Assembly: GCA_910586105.1 (NCBI GenBank)
Contig: CAJUGU010000039.1
Location: 1-29,010, forward strand
Origin: an uncultured Eubacteriales bacterium
Lineage (GTDB): Bacteria > Bacillota > Clostridia > Oscillospirales > Butyricicoccaceae
Reading direction: 5' to 3'
DNA: 29,010 bases
The notes below the pieces were generated by a model. That model searched no databases, was not told the DNA's origin, and was given only the letters and a program-made list of their open reading frames with translations. The translations under genes were made by a program, and so were the position numbers. Positions 7,908 to 14,952 of this stretch are shown here, piece by piece (the first letter of the stretch is position 1; every line of letters starts with the position of its first letter).

Positions 7908-8441
7908 TCACATTCTTTCAAGAATGGCCATAAATTTGTCTGAATAATAGAATTTAGGGTCTGCCTGTGCTGTGGCAAAGAACCTGATCACTGCCGTCTT
8001 GTGCATCCAGCAGTAAGGGGTTTGCCCTACTGCCGGTAGGCATTCGCTTCTGATCCACCTCCCGATTAAACGTTCCGAATAACCTGTCAGATCATGAATC
8101 TGCGGAACTGTCAGCACTTCCGGCTCCTGTTCCCAGCACTTTTGCAAGTGCTTTTCCAACCTTTCTGCTGAAATCGACATTCTGCGCTGCGGGCCGCTGG
8201 TAAATTGCCCGCGCGGAGTGATGACGGAATCAGAATCACTCTCCCTTGCCTGAAGGTATTTGATAACGTCATCGATATATATGGTAAACCGCCGCGTCTT
8301 TTTGCCGGAATCTTTACAGGGGACTATCCCGTTCTCCAGTAACCACTTTGCCTTGCGTTTGCTAATGTGGCAGATCTGCCGGAATTGATCGGCGCTGATT
8401 TTCGGCGGATATTGTCTTTTTAAATCATTATATTGACTCAT
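7908..8441 (-). CDS. Protein with two excisionase-like helix-turn-helix domains (177 aa)
   Basis: Two winged-helix/excisionase-type DNA-binding units are visible. The first (residues about 15-65) reads ISADQFRQICHISKRKAKWLLENG followed by a basic wing and YIDDVIKYLQ. The second (about 108-155) reads LTVPQIHDLTGYSERLIGRWIRSE, then a TPYCWMHKTAVIRFF wing. The linker is rich in S/R. AAGGAG lies 9 bases before ATG 8441. It sits next to the att-like region at 8.55-8.80 kb and could be the excisionase or recombination regulator of the element on the left. A transcriptional role is equally possible. Confidence 0.6.
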   Translation of the reverse strand: MSQYNDLKRQYPPKISADQFRQICHISKRKAKWLLENGIVPCKDSGKKTRRFTIYIDDVIKYLQARESDSDSVITPRGQFTSGPQRRMSISAERLEKHLQKCWEQEPEVLTVPQIHDLTGYSERLIGRWIRSECLPAVGQTPYCWMHKTAVIRFFATAQADPKFYYSDKFMAILERM

Positions 8442-8552
8442 ACCAAGAGACTCCTTCCATTATTGAAATCAAATATTTTTAACAGTTTTTGATTGGTTAT
8501 CAATGGCGGAGTAATGAGTCGAGTGTAATTCCTTGGCGGTTATGTTCTTAAA

Positions 8553-8727
8553 GTTACTCAATGTTACTCAAACGGATAGCTTTCTACACTTTTTCTACAC
8601 TTTGTCAGAGGATTGAAAAATCGCTTGCAATTTTTCCGATTCCTAAGTGACGAAAATCGCGAAAATCGGCAGTTTTCAGGATACAATTATTCCCAGGCGG
8701 TCCCAGGGTGACTTAACGTTACTTATC
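8553..8727. repeat. Arm-type repeats on the left side of the att core
   Basis: This stretch holds two copies of TTTCTACACTT (8581-8591, 8592-8602) and two copies of GTTACTCAA ten bases apart (8553, 8563). A related ten-base pair lies at 8708-8727 (GTGACTTAAC, GTTACTTATC), and the tandem CGAAAATCG at 8651-8668. Ten-base spacing places such sites on one face of the helix, as in Int and Xis binding arrays. The TTTCTACACTT motif recurs on the other side of the tRNA fragment. Confidence 0.6.
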
Positions 8728-8746
8728 GAAACCCCACTTTATAAAA

Positions 8747-8804
8747 CTCGAAATCGTTTGACGGGTGAAACCGTCCGTGGGTTCGAATCCCACCCGCTCC
8801 GCCA
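8747..8804 (+). other. 3' half of a tRNA-Ser(CGA) gene, probable att core
   Basis: The segment starts exactly at an anticodon loop (CTCGAAA, 8747-8753). It continues with the 3' anticodon strand TCGTT, a long variable arm (GACGG/CCGTC stem, 8760-8775), a T arm (GTGGG TTCGAAT CCCAC, 8777-8793), the 3' acceptor strand CCGCTCC, discriminator G and CCA. A long variable arm and discriminator G indicate serine; the loop gives anticodon CGA. The matching 5' acceptor strand GGAGCGG and D arm are absent upstream, so this is not a functional tRNA gene. Tyrosine integrases commonly use the anticodon-loop-to-3'-end part of tRNA genes as the crossover identity segment, and an integrase gene lies just to the right. 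Confidence 0.85.
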
Positions 8805-8808
8805 GTTT

Positions 8809-8844
8809 AAATCCCGTTGTAAGTTCGCTTATGACGGGATTTTT
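8809..8844 (+). terminator. Rho-independent terminator after the tRNA fragment
   Basis: A 9-bp stem AAATCCCGT/ACGGGATTT (8809-8817 with 8834-8842) continues into a T run. It begins five bases after the CCA and would end transcripts of a tRNA restored by integration. Confidence 0.7.
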
Positions 8845-8927
8845 CCACGTTTTCCTGTTTTTCAGCTCAAATAAGTTGAGCTGGATTTTTCAGAACTTAC
8901 TACTATATTAGCAAGTTTTTGTGTGTG

Positions 8928-9142
8928 TTTCTACACTTCGGGCGGCTTCTTCGATTTTCCGTTTTTAAGGTTTTCCGAACTTTCCAGAACCCTTGAAACC
9001 GGCTGCAAGTTTTTCTTTTACAAGTTTCTACACTTTTGGGTCGGTTTCGGTTTTCTACACTTTGCTGTACCGTTTTTGGGACTCTTACTCGCGGATGTGG
9101 TTCTACCCGATGAAGTTTTCTCCTTACAAGTTTCTACACTTT
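8928..9142. repeat. Arm-type repeats on the integrase side of the att core
   Basis: Four copies of TTTCTACACTT lie at 8928, 9025, 9052 and 9131, all in the same orientation; two have the longer shared sequence TTACAAGTTTCTACACTTT. A seventh copy is at 10611-10621, upstream of the integrase gene. Three of the four copies lie within the 3' end of the integrase coding sequence. Such arrays match arm-binding sites of tyrosine integrases. Confidence 0.7.
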
Positions 9143-10499
9143 CCTTTGCAGCGCAAGCTGCGCTCCCCTTCCCCTTGCCAGTCTGCGATGCGCTGTCCGG
9201 CTTACAAGGCTTGGCACTCGGCTTGGATTCTCGACGGGTCTTGTGAGCCGTCGCTTCCTCCATCTGACTGGCAGTGCTCAGCTCTCGCTCCGCATCGCTG
9301 TCCATCGCTGCGCCGGTCTGCTCACAGGACTTTCTGTCCGGCTTTGCAAAGAAGGCTCCGGCGACATTACCAGTGTTCATCTGCGCCGACATATCGAGGT
9401 GTGCGTAAATGTCCGCTGTAGTGCTAAAATTCGAGTGTCCAAGCCAAATTTGAATCTGTTTCATAGGCACTCCGTTCGATAACAGTAATGAGGCACAAGT
9501 GTGTCGCAGGTCATGGAATCTAATCTTTTTAAGATTAAATTTGCTTATCATATAGGAAAAGTGCTCAGTTACGAAGTTCGGTCGAAGCAGGTTCCCCATC
9601 TGATCCACGCAGATGTAATCAAGGTACTTTTTGCAGTATTCCTTCTTGAACAGTTTACGGAAGGTTTCCTGCTTTTCCTTCTCCGCAAGGAGAAGCTGCT
9701 CGATCACCGGCAGGAGCGGCAGCGTGCGGACGCTGGCTTTTGTCTTGAGCACGTCCTCGCCGTAAGGCACGAACTTGCCGTCGACCTCAACCTCGATCAC
9801 CTTGTGATTGATGGAGATGCTCTTTTCCGCGAAGTTGATCGCTTCCCACTTCAGTCCAAGCACCTCGCTGCGGCGCAGACCGTAGTAAGCTGCAATCTTG
9901 ACCGGCAGACACAAGGGATCGTTCTCGAACACATCGAACAAGTCCTGCATCTCCGCATCGCTGTAGAAGTTTGCCTTGTAGCTGTTCTTCTTGGGCTTGT
10001 CCACCCTGTCAGCAGGGTTGCGGGCGATCATGTCCTTCTTCACCGCATTCTGGAGCGCACGCCGCAGGACGGCATGGTAATGAATTACCGTATTCGTCGT
10101 GTAGCCTTCGTCCAGAATCGTCTGATAGAAGGTTTGAATCTGTGTCGGGGTAAGATCACCCAGCGTCACGCCCAGATTGCGAAAGTAGCGGTCGAGACGC
10201 GCGTTGACCATGTTCTTGTAGCTCTGGTGGGTTGCCGTCGAGATCGTCGGCTTCACCATCACCAGCCAGTTCTGAAGGTAATCCGCCAGCAGCACGTCGG
10301 CGCACTCCGGGTTTTTCTGCGCGTTGCTCTGCTTTTCGTACTTGTCGATCAGCTGCTTCAGCTCGGCTTCCGCAGCCCTCTTGTTGCCGCGGACGGGCAA
10401 GCCCAGCGGAATCCACTTGGGTTTGCGCTTCCCATCCACATAAAGGTTCAGCATGGCGTAGTATTTGTCGTTTTTGATTTGCAGGCTTCCTGTCAACAT
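9018..10499 (-). CDS. int: Tyrosine site-specific integrase (ICE/phage type)
   Basis: 493 residues. An N-terminal AP2-like/arm-binding segment (GSLQIKNDKYYAMLNLYVDGKRK, residues 4-26) is followed by a SAM-like core-binding domain (about 70-160) and the catalytic domain. The active-site set is complete: R209 in YYGLRRSEVLGL, K254, H329 and R332 in HDLRH, H355 in WLGHSNFSTT and Y365 in DIYAHLD. The enzyme cuts and rejoins att sites. ATG 10499 is chosen for its GAAGGAGG site. The catalytic domain should end near residue 385. The last 100 or so residues are an unusual K/S/T/C-rich tail, largely because the frame reads through the arm-repeat array. Xis lies upstream and the att core 214 bases downstream. 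Confidence 0.95.
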   Translation of the reverse strand: MLTGSLQIKNDKYYAMLNLYVDGKRKPKWIPLGLPVRGNKRAAEAELKQLIDKYEKQSNAQKNPECADVLLADYLQNWLVMVKPTISTATHQSYKNMVNARLDRYFRNLGVTLGDLTPTQIQTFYQTILDEGYTTNTVIHYHAVLRRALQNAVKKDMIARNPADRVDKPKKNSYKANFYSDAEMQDLFDVFENDPLCLPVKIAAYYGLRRSEVLGLKWEAINFAEKSISINHKVIEVEVDGKFVPYGEDVLKTKASVRTLPLLPVIEQLLLAEKEKQETFRKLFKKEYCKKYLDYICVDQMGNLLRPNFVTEHFSYMISKFNLKKIRFHDLRHTCASLLLSNGVPMKQIQIWLGHSNFSTTADIYAHLDMSAQMNTGNVAGAFFAKPDRKSCEQTGAAMDSDAERELSTASQMEEATAHKTRRESKPSAKPCKPDSASQTGKGKGSAACAAKESVETCKEKTSSGRTTSASKSPKNGTAKCRKPKPTQKCRNL

Positions 10500-10654
10500 T
10501 TTATGTTCCTCCTTCGTGGTTAACAGCTCATTTGCCCGCCATTGACAACACAATACTATCACGAACTTTCTCGAATAGCTATAGTCGCGGTGGAGAAACC
10601 AACTCGACTTTTTCTACACTTTTGACAAGTTTTCGGGCAAATTGTTTTTTGAGA

Positions 10655-10876
10655 TCAGCTGATGCTGATCCGGCACTGCGCTTCACCGATCAAATACTCG
10701 ATCACGCTGGTCTTCGGGATTTTGTAGGCGCGTCCAATGCGGACGCTATGTACTTCGCCGCTCGCCAGCAGCTGGTACGCGAGCCGTTTGCTGATACCGC
10801 CCAGCATCTCCCGAAGCTGCGCGACTTCAACGACATCCGGGTAATTTTCAAACATCGGAATTGCTTTCTCTTTCAT
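10655..10876 (-). CDS. xis: Excisionase-like helix-turn-helix protein
   Basis: 73 residues with a MerR/excisionase-type winged helix: VVEVAQLREMLGGISKRLAYQLLASGEVHSVRIGRAYKIPKTSVIEYL, the HTH_17 pattern in which a basic wing (RIGRAYKIPK) follows the recognition helix. ATG 10876 has AAAGGAG 8 bases upstream; the upstream GTG at 10885 overlaps that site and is unlikely. It precedes the integrase gene, as xis does in Tn916-like elements, and would direct Int toward excision. One TTTCTACACTT copy lies in the gap between the two genes. The assignment rests on fold and position. Confidence 0.8.
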   Translation of the reverse strand: MKEKAIPMFENYPDVVEVAQLREMLGGISKRLAYQLLASGEVHSVRIGRAYKIPKTSVIEYLIGEAQCRISIS

Positions 10877-10885
10877 GACAGACAC

Positions 10886-11495
10886 TCCTTTGAAAGCATA
10901 GATTTTCAGGTTGAATGGTATGCTATCCTTGATAGCACAAAAACAGGGACCACCATTTCACATACTCTGGTCCACCCATTTCCGCAGAAAGGTGATCCCC
11001 GTTGCTTCTGATATCAAGATTTACGATCGTATTCGACACTACTTCCCCGATCGCGAGGGCGATGCTTCTGGACAGCGGCTGGCTCCACCGCTTCACGGGA
11101 CTCTCACCCCCGGCAGGATCTCTGTCGGCCGCCCTCCTGCCTTCCGGCGGGACTGGACGGGAGTATCATTATCCCTGACGCTGTTATTGCGATACACCAG
11201 CCGCCACGGCTGGCTTTATGGACGGATGGACCCGCTTCCACCTTAATATTGGCCGTCATTCGATAAAAGCTGACGGGGCGGCTGAATCGAACAGAACAGA
11301 AAAAAGTGACTTCGTTTCCAGCCCCCGCTTTTACAGATGGTCTTCGCGCATCCTCCAACGTCGCTGCCCTTCACAGGGCACGTCAGGAAAGTATCCAGAA
11401 CATCGGCTGTTAAATTTTCAAAGAGCAGTGGGAGGGAGAAATTACCCTCCCACTACTAAGCCGAAAAAAGCAGGGGGGTGTACGAAACTTTTTTC
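10886..11495. other. Long noncoding region between sigma-factor and xis genes, many short stems
   Basis: About 600 bases without a convincing gene, although neighbouring element genes are tightly spaced. GC-rich local stems abound: GGCAGGA/TCCTGCC (about 11115-11145), AGCGG/CCGCT (near 11075), CGTCA/TGACG (near 11255), AGCC/GGCT (near 11205), and a 10-bp hairpin AGTGGGAGGG/CCCTCCCACT at 11427-11454. On the minus strand a GGGGGTGAGAGTCCCGTG segment sits amid the stems. Frames of 80-120 aa on both strands have no recognisable product. It may encode a structured RNA, a long regulatory leader for xis-int, or a transfer-related site. Confidence 0.45.
11427..11454. terminator. GC-rich hairpin downstream of the sigma-factor gene
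   Basis: Perfect 10-bp stem AGTGGGAGGG (11427-11436) with CCCTCCCACT (11445-11454) and an 8-base loop. It starts about 40 bases after the stop of the sigma-like gene on the minus strand. The following minus-strand sequence is only moderately T-rich, so it could terminate or protect the transcript. Confidence 0.5.
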
Positions 11496-11918
11496 TTATT
11501 TCTTCAAAAAAATTTTCCGTAACTGCTCAATAGCTTTTGACTTTCTGCTTTGCAGTGTCATGACAGGGATATGTTCCTGCTCAGAAAGCTGACGCAAACT
11601 CACCTCATCAAAAAACACCGCTTGAAGTAATTTGCGGTCGCCTTCGGAAAGCATATCCAGACAGAGGTGCAGCTTTTCGTACAGGATATGCGCGATTGCT
11701 GCATCCTCAGTGCTTACCGCATTTCTGTCCGAAAGCATTTCCTCTCCGAGCACTTCGGATGTGTCCAGATTGCTGTACAGCGTTTTACCATGCGCCATAT
11801 CACGTTCTTCCAGATAGCGGTCCCGGCGATCCATACGATGATATTCGTAATAAACCTCATAGCTGACCTCTACCGGTTTGCCCCTAACCATAAGTATGTA
11901 CTTTTTATGTTCTGTCAT
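11496..11918 (-). CDS. Sigma-70 region 4-like regulator of the Tn916 Orf7 type
   Basis: 140 residues. The C-terminus is a sigma-70 region 4 helix-turn-helix: LSEGDRKLLQAVFFDEVSLRQLSEQEHIPVMTLQSRKSKAIEQLRKIF. The N-terminal half has the typical element sequence KKYILMVRGKPVEVSYEVYYEYHRMDRRDRYLEERD. Tn916 carries a similar gene (orf7) upstream of xis and int, where it controls element transcription. ATG 11918 follows ATGGAGG by 8 bases. Sigma, Xis and Int share strand and order here, which supports one recombination/regulation module. Confidence 0.85.
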   Translation of the reverse strand: MTEHKKYILMVRGKPVEVSYEVYYEYHRMDRRDRYLEERDMAHGKTLYSNLDTSEVLGEEMLSDRNAVSTEDAAIAHILYEKLHLCLDMLSEGDRKLLQAVFFDEVSLRQLSEQEHIPVMTLQSRKSKAIEQLRKIFLKK

Positions 11919-12225
11919 TTTGACAGACCTCCATTTCTTCTGAAAATCTTGGAATGACCTTGATTTCAGAAACTGGAGGAGACCGGCACCGTGGCGGATA
12001 CCTTAGCACGGATAAGGAACGATTGGCTTCACATGATGAAAATTTTTTGAACGCCGCTGTCTGATCGAGTGACACCCCTCTTACGATATGGAGATAAAGG
12101 GTTTTCAATTTCCAAATGGACACAGCACAGGCAAAGATACATTTTCTGACGAAATTCAGAAAAATGATACTTTGTATTTCAAAATTGACAGCAAATCAAA
12201 TTTTCTGCATAAAACGCTGCCCGGT
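11919..12225. other. Upstream region of the sigma-like gene, no gene assigned
   Basis: About 300 bases with only weak frames. It contains a short hairpin TTTTCTGA/TCAGAAAA (12142-12149 with 12156-12163). A minus-strand 72-aa frame (11905-12123) shows no domain and overlaps the sigma-gene ribosome-binding site, so it is not annotated. Confidence 0.35.
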
Positions 12226-12287
12226 TTCGACAGTTTCCCACAATATTCCACGATTTTAGCCAGGGAAAATTGTGGGAAACTGTCGAA
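12226..12287. repeat. Perfect 19-bp inverted repeat
   Basis: TTCGACAGTTTCCCACAAT at 12226-12244 and its exact complement at 12269-12287 flank a 24-base centre. There is no adjoining T run on the inner side. It could be a protein-binding or nicking site (for example oriT-like) or a boundary repeat of the element. It lies next to the terminator at 12299-12332. Confidence 0.6.
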
Positions 12288-12298
12288 TAAAAAAAGAG

Positions 12299-12332
12299 AC
12301 GCGAGCAACGACTTCATTGCTCGCGTTTTTTT
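12299..12332. terminator. Bidirectional rho-independent terminator
   Basis: A 10-bp stem ACGCGAGCAA/TTGCTCGCGT with an 8-base loop is followed by a run of T on the plus strand and preceded by an A run that serves the minus strand. It separates the sigma/xis/int module from the sugar operon. Confidence 0.8.
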
Positions 12333-12425
12333 GAAAATATGTGAAGGAGGTTTGCGCTTGTACCGATTAATTGAACCCTGAATCCGTACAAAAGGCGGGG
12401 CTTTCAAAAAACGTCACCTGCTGAA

Positions 12426-12465
12426 AAATAAAAAAGCGGCAAAGGATTCAATGCCCCTTTGCCGC
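12426..12465 (-). terminator. Terminator of the apiose-type catabolic operon
   Basis: The stem GCGGCAAAGG (12436-12445) pairs with CCTTTGCCGC (12456-12465). On the minus strand the hairpin is followed by TTTTTTATTTTT. It lies about 120 bases after the stop of the HAD gene, the last gene of the leftward operon. Confidence 0.85.
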
Positions 12466-12586
12466 CTGAATCATGGATTAAACTGAATCAAAACAAATCG
12501 AAATAGCCTTTTCATAGAGTTATAGCGCATTTGTGCAGCTTCTGTACGGGCACCAGGAGCCAGTACAGTCAGGGCAATCTCTGCTC

Positions 12587-13477
12587 TTACCCCTCAGAAT
12601 TCCCTTGCCGGCCGCGCAGCGGAGGATCCGGTATATAACCGCCAACCAACTCGCGAATGAGTCCGAGCTGTACCAAGGCTTTCGCAACGCCATCTTCTGC
12701 GCAGGTCCCACAAATTTCATCCGCGAATGATTTTACGCATTCCTCCGAATCTGCCATAGCGATTCCAATACCGGCAGCAGACAATATTTCGGCATCGTTC
12801 ATGCTATCGCCAAAAGCAACGCACTGGGAAGTTTCCATACCATAATAAGCACATATTTTCCGCAGCGCCAGACCCTTATTCACGCACTTATCCGAAATCT
12901 CTCCTACCATGTAGCCCGGGCCGGAAATCGAATTCCCAAAACAAATCACCTTCGCGACATCACCTATGCGTTCGGAAATCCGGTCAACCTGATCTCGGCC
13001 CGGTGCAATAAAGCTGATTTTATAGACAGGCTCTCCCTGATAACTGTCAATAGCGTCAGCGTCTGAGCAGCTCAGCATCCGCTTTAACTCTGAACTGCCG
13101 CCAGACCATGCGGCCTGTCCGTTATCGTCCAATTCGATTTTTTGCCGATAAGTTTTGCCTGCGCATTCCAGAGAATACGGCTGACATTCCTGCTTTAAGA
13201 TTTCGCATACCGTATGTACCAGCGTTTCCGGCATTGGGCGACCATACAATACAGTGCTTCCAACGATCACACGTCCTCCCGCACTGTAAATACCGCCGTC
13301 GAAACCAATTCCCGCAACACCATCCGGTACGCTTGCTTCTGAACGGCCTGTGCTGAGGAACGCCTTATGTCCATTCAGCCGTGCAGCGCGAATGGCCTGC
13401 ACGACAGTATCGCTGGGCTGGCTCCGCGGCATGGCAAGCGTCCCGTCAATATCAAAGAAAAGTAGCATTTTGTTCAT
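12587..13477 (-). CDS. HAD-superfamily (Cof-type, IIB) sugar phosphatase
   Basis: 296 residues with the complete HAD hydrolase signature. Motif I is FFDIDGTLA (nucleophile Asp and acid/base Asp near residues 9 and 11), motif II FLSTGRSEA, and motif IV CVAFGDSMNDAEIL followed by GIGIAMADSEE. The IIB cap lies between about residues 80 and 190. Cof-type enzymes remove phosphate from sugar phosphates, often broadly. ATG 13477 overlaps the TGA of the kinase gene (ATGA), giving coupled translation and making it the last gene of the operon. It may clear excess or wrong phosphosugars made in the pathway; its substrate cannot be read from sequence. The C-terminus (PDPPLRGRQGNSEG) is non-conserved. Confidence 0.9.
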   Translation of the reverse strand: MNKMLLFFDIDGTLAMPRSQPSDTVVQAIRAARLNGHKAFLSTGRSEASVPDGVAGIGFDGGIYSAGGRVIVGSTVLYGRPMPETLVHTVCEILKQECQPYSLECAGKTYRQKIELDDNGQAAWSGGSSELKRMLSCSDADAIDSYQGEPVYKISFIAPGRDQVDRISERIGDVAKVICFGNSISGPGYMVGEISDKCVNKGLALRKICAYYGMETSQCVAFGDSMNDAEILSAAGIGIAMADSEECVKSFADEICGTCAEDGVAKALVQLGLIRELVGGYIPDPPLRGRQGNSEG

Positions 13478-14952
13478 CGAAGTGTCCGCGCTACAGCAGC
13501 TTTCCACCCTGCGTATCGCTTTTCCCGATCCTCCTCTAACATTTTGACGCCATATTTCCGATGCTGAATATGTTCGTAAATCGCCCCGCCGTCATACAGC
13601 CCGATGGCGATCCCGGCCGCATAAGCCACACCCATGCCGGACAACTCCTGCAGCGCTGGTACCTGAACGGTTATACCTGCAATATCACTCTGAAACTGCA
13701 TCAGATAAGTGCTTGCCGTAGGGCCGCCATCTACGCGCAGCTCGGAAATCTCCATACCGGATTCCTCGCGCATCAGTGCTGTCAGGTCGGTGATCTGATA
13801 GGCGATGCAGTCCAGACACGCCCTCACGATCTCATCCCGTCCGGTTGTACGGGTAATGCCTGTCAGAAGACCGGTTGCGTGGCTGTCCCAATAAGGCGCT
13901 CCCAGTCCGGTAAACGCCGGGACGAAATACGTTTTATCATTCGGATTTGCGGCATAGGCGAACTCCGTAGCGGCAGAAACATGATCGATCAGCCTGACAT
14001 CCTTTTCGAGCCACGTCATGACGGCTCCGGTATAATTCAGGTTGCCCTCAAACACATAAGAAATCTTCCCCTGAATGCCCCATGCCAGACTGGTCACAAG
14101 GCCCCTGCCCGAAAATTTCGGGCAGCTGCCAATATTCATCATGACGGAAGAACCGGTGCCATAGGTTGCTTTAATCTGTCCCGGCTTCCGGCAGTTTTGC
14201 CCGAACAGCGCCCCATGGCTGTCCCCTAAAACGCCGTGAATGGGGATCGGCCTGTCCAGCCAGCCGCCAAGCGTCGTAATGCCAAAGTCTGAATCGGACA
14301 TACATACCTCCGGCAAGGCTTCCGGCGGTACGTCGAAGCTCCTGCAAAGGTCTATATCCCAACGCAAATCGGTGATATGGAACAGCTGCGTTCTGGATGC
14401 ATTGGAATAGTCGGTTTTGAAACTGCGTCCTTCGGTCAGCCCATAAACGAGCCACGTATCGACCGTACCGCAGCGGAGCCGTCCCTGTGCGGCCAGTTCC
14501 TTCGTTTCCGGGATATTTTCCATCATCCATGCAAATTTTGCGGCCGGGAAATAAGGCGAAAGGTGCAGTCCGGTTTTCTCTTTGATGATATCCGCCAGCG
14601 CGGAAATCTCCGGACGTTCGCAGATTTCCGCAGCGCGGGCGCATTGCCAGACGACCGCATGGCAAACCGGCATCCCGGTTTCGCTGTCCCACATCAGTGA
14701 GGTTTCCCTCTGGTTGGAAATGCCGATCGCCCGGATATCCTTTTTGTCGATCCCCGCCTTTTCGACGACCTCCCGGCTGACGATCAGCGTATTTTGAAGG
14801 ATCTCCATCGGGTCATGCTCCACCCAGCCTTTGCCATTGACGATCTGCCGGTGCGCCCGGTCGATACGGGCGATCAGCACCCCCAATTCATCAAAAAGCA
14901 ATCCTTTTGTGCCTTGGGTGGACTGATCGATCGCTAAAATATAGCTTCCCAT
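13474..14952 (-). CDS. FGGY carbohydrate kinase, glycerol-kinase-like (candidate apulose kinase)
   Basis: 492 residues, close in length and sequence to GlpK: ILAIDQSTQGTKGLLFD phosphate loop, GWVEHDPMEI, SNQRETSLMW, VDTWLVYGLTEG, VPAFTGLGAPYWD and DGGPTASTYLMQFQSDI. GlpK-type substrate residues Arg-Glu (QRET), Trp (VVWQC), Tyr (SPYF) and Asp (GDSHGALFGQ) are kept. By alignment to E. coli GlpK, however, Gln246 and Phe270 are both Ser. That points to a larger or more polar substrate than glycerol. In this operon, D-apulose is the fitting substrate, giving apulose 4-phosphate from ATP. ATG 14952 overlaps the preceding TAA (TAATG). Plain glycerol kinase is the main alternative. Confidence 0.85.
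   Translation of the reverse strand: MGSYILAIDQSTQGTKGLLFDELGVLIARIDRAHRQIVNGKGWVEHDPMEILQNTLIVSREVVEKAGIDKKDIRAIGISNQRETSLMWDSETGMPVCHAVVWQCARAAEICERPEISALADIIKEKTGLHLSPYFPAAKFAWMMENIPETKELAAQGRLRCGTVDTWLVYGLTEGRSFKTDYSNASRTQLFHITDLRWDIDLCRSFDVPPEALPEVCMSDSDFGITTLGGWLDRPIPIHGVLGDSHGALFGQNCRKPGQIKATYGTGSSVMMNIGSCPKFSGRGLVTSLAWGIQGKISYVFEGNLNYTGAVMTWLEKDVRLIDHVSAATEFAYAANPNDKTYFVPAFTGLGAPYWDSHATGLLTGITRTTGRDEIVRACLDCIAYQITDLTALMREESGMEISELRVDGGPTASTYLMQFQSDIAGITVQVPALQELSGMGVAYAAGIAIGLYDGGAIYEHIQHRKYGVKMLEEDREKRYAGWKAAVARTLR

Noticed and set aside
8747..8804. Complete tRNA-Ser gene
   Set aside because: The 5' acceptor strand, D arm and 5' anticodon strand are missing upstream; only the 3' half is present.
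9501..10523. 340-aa open frame on the plus strand
   Set aside because: It is the antisense shadow of the integrase gene, whose catalytic residues are all on the minus strand; no ribosome-binding site or domain.
11080..11130. Minus-strand segment GGTGAGAGTCC ... GCCGCTGTCC resembling part of a cobalamin riboswitch
   Set aside because: Only a short part of the consensus is matched, the rest of the aptamer is not seen, and the downstream gene is an excisionase with no link to cobalamin.
11104..11358. 84-aa minus-strand frame and overlapping plus-strand frames between sigma and xis
   Set aside because: No ribosome-binding site or domain; composition fits structured noncoding DNA better.
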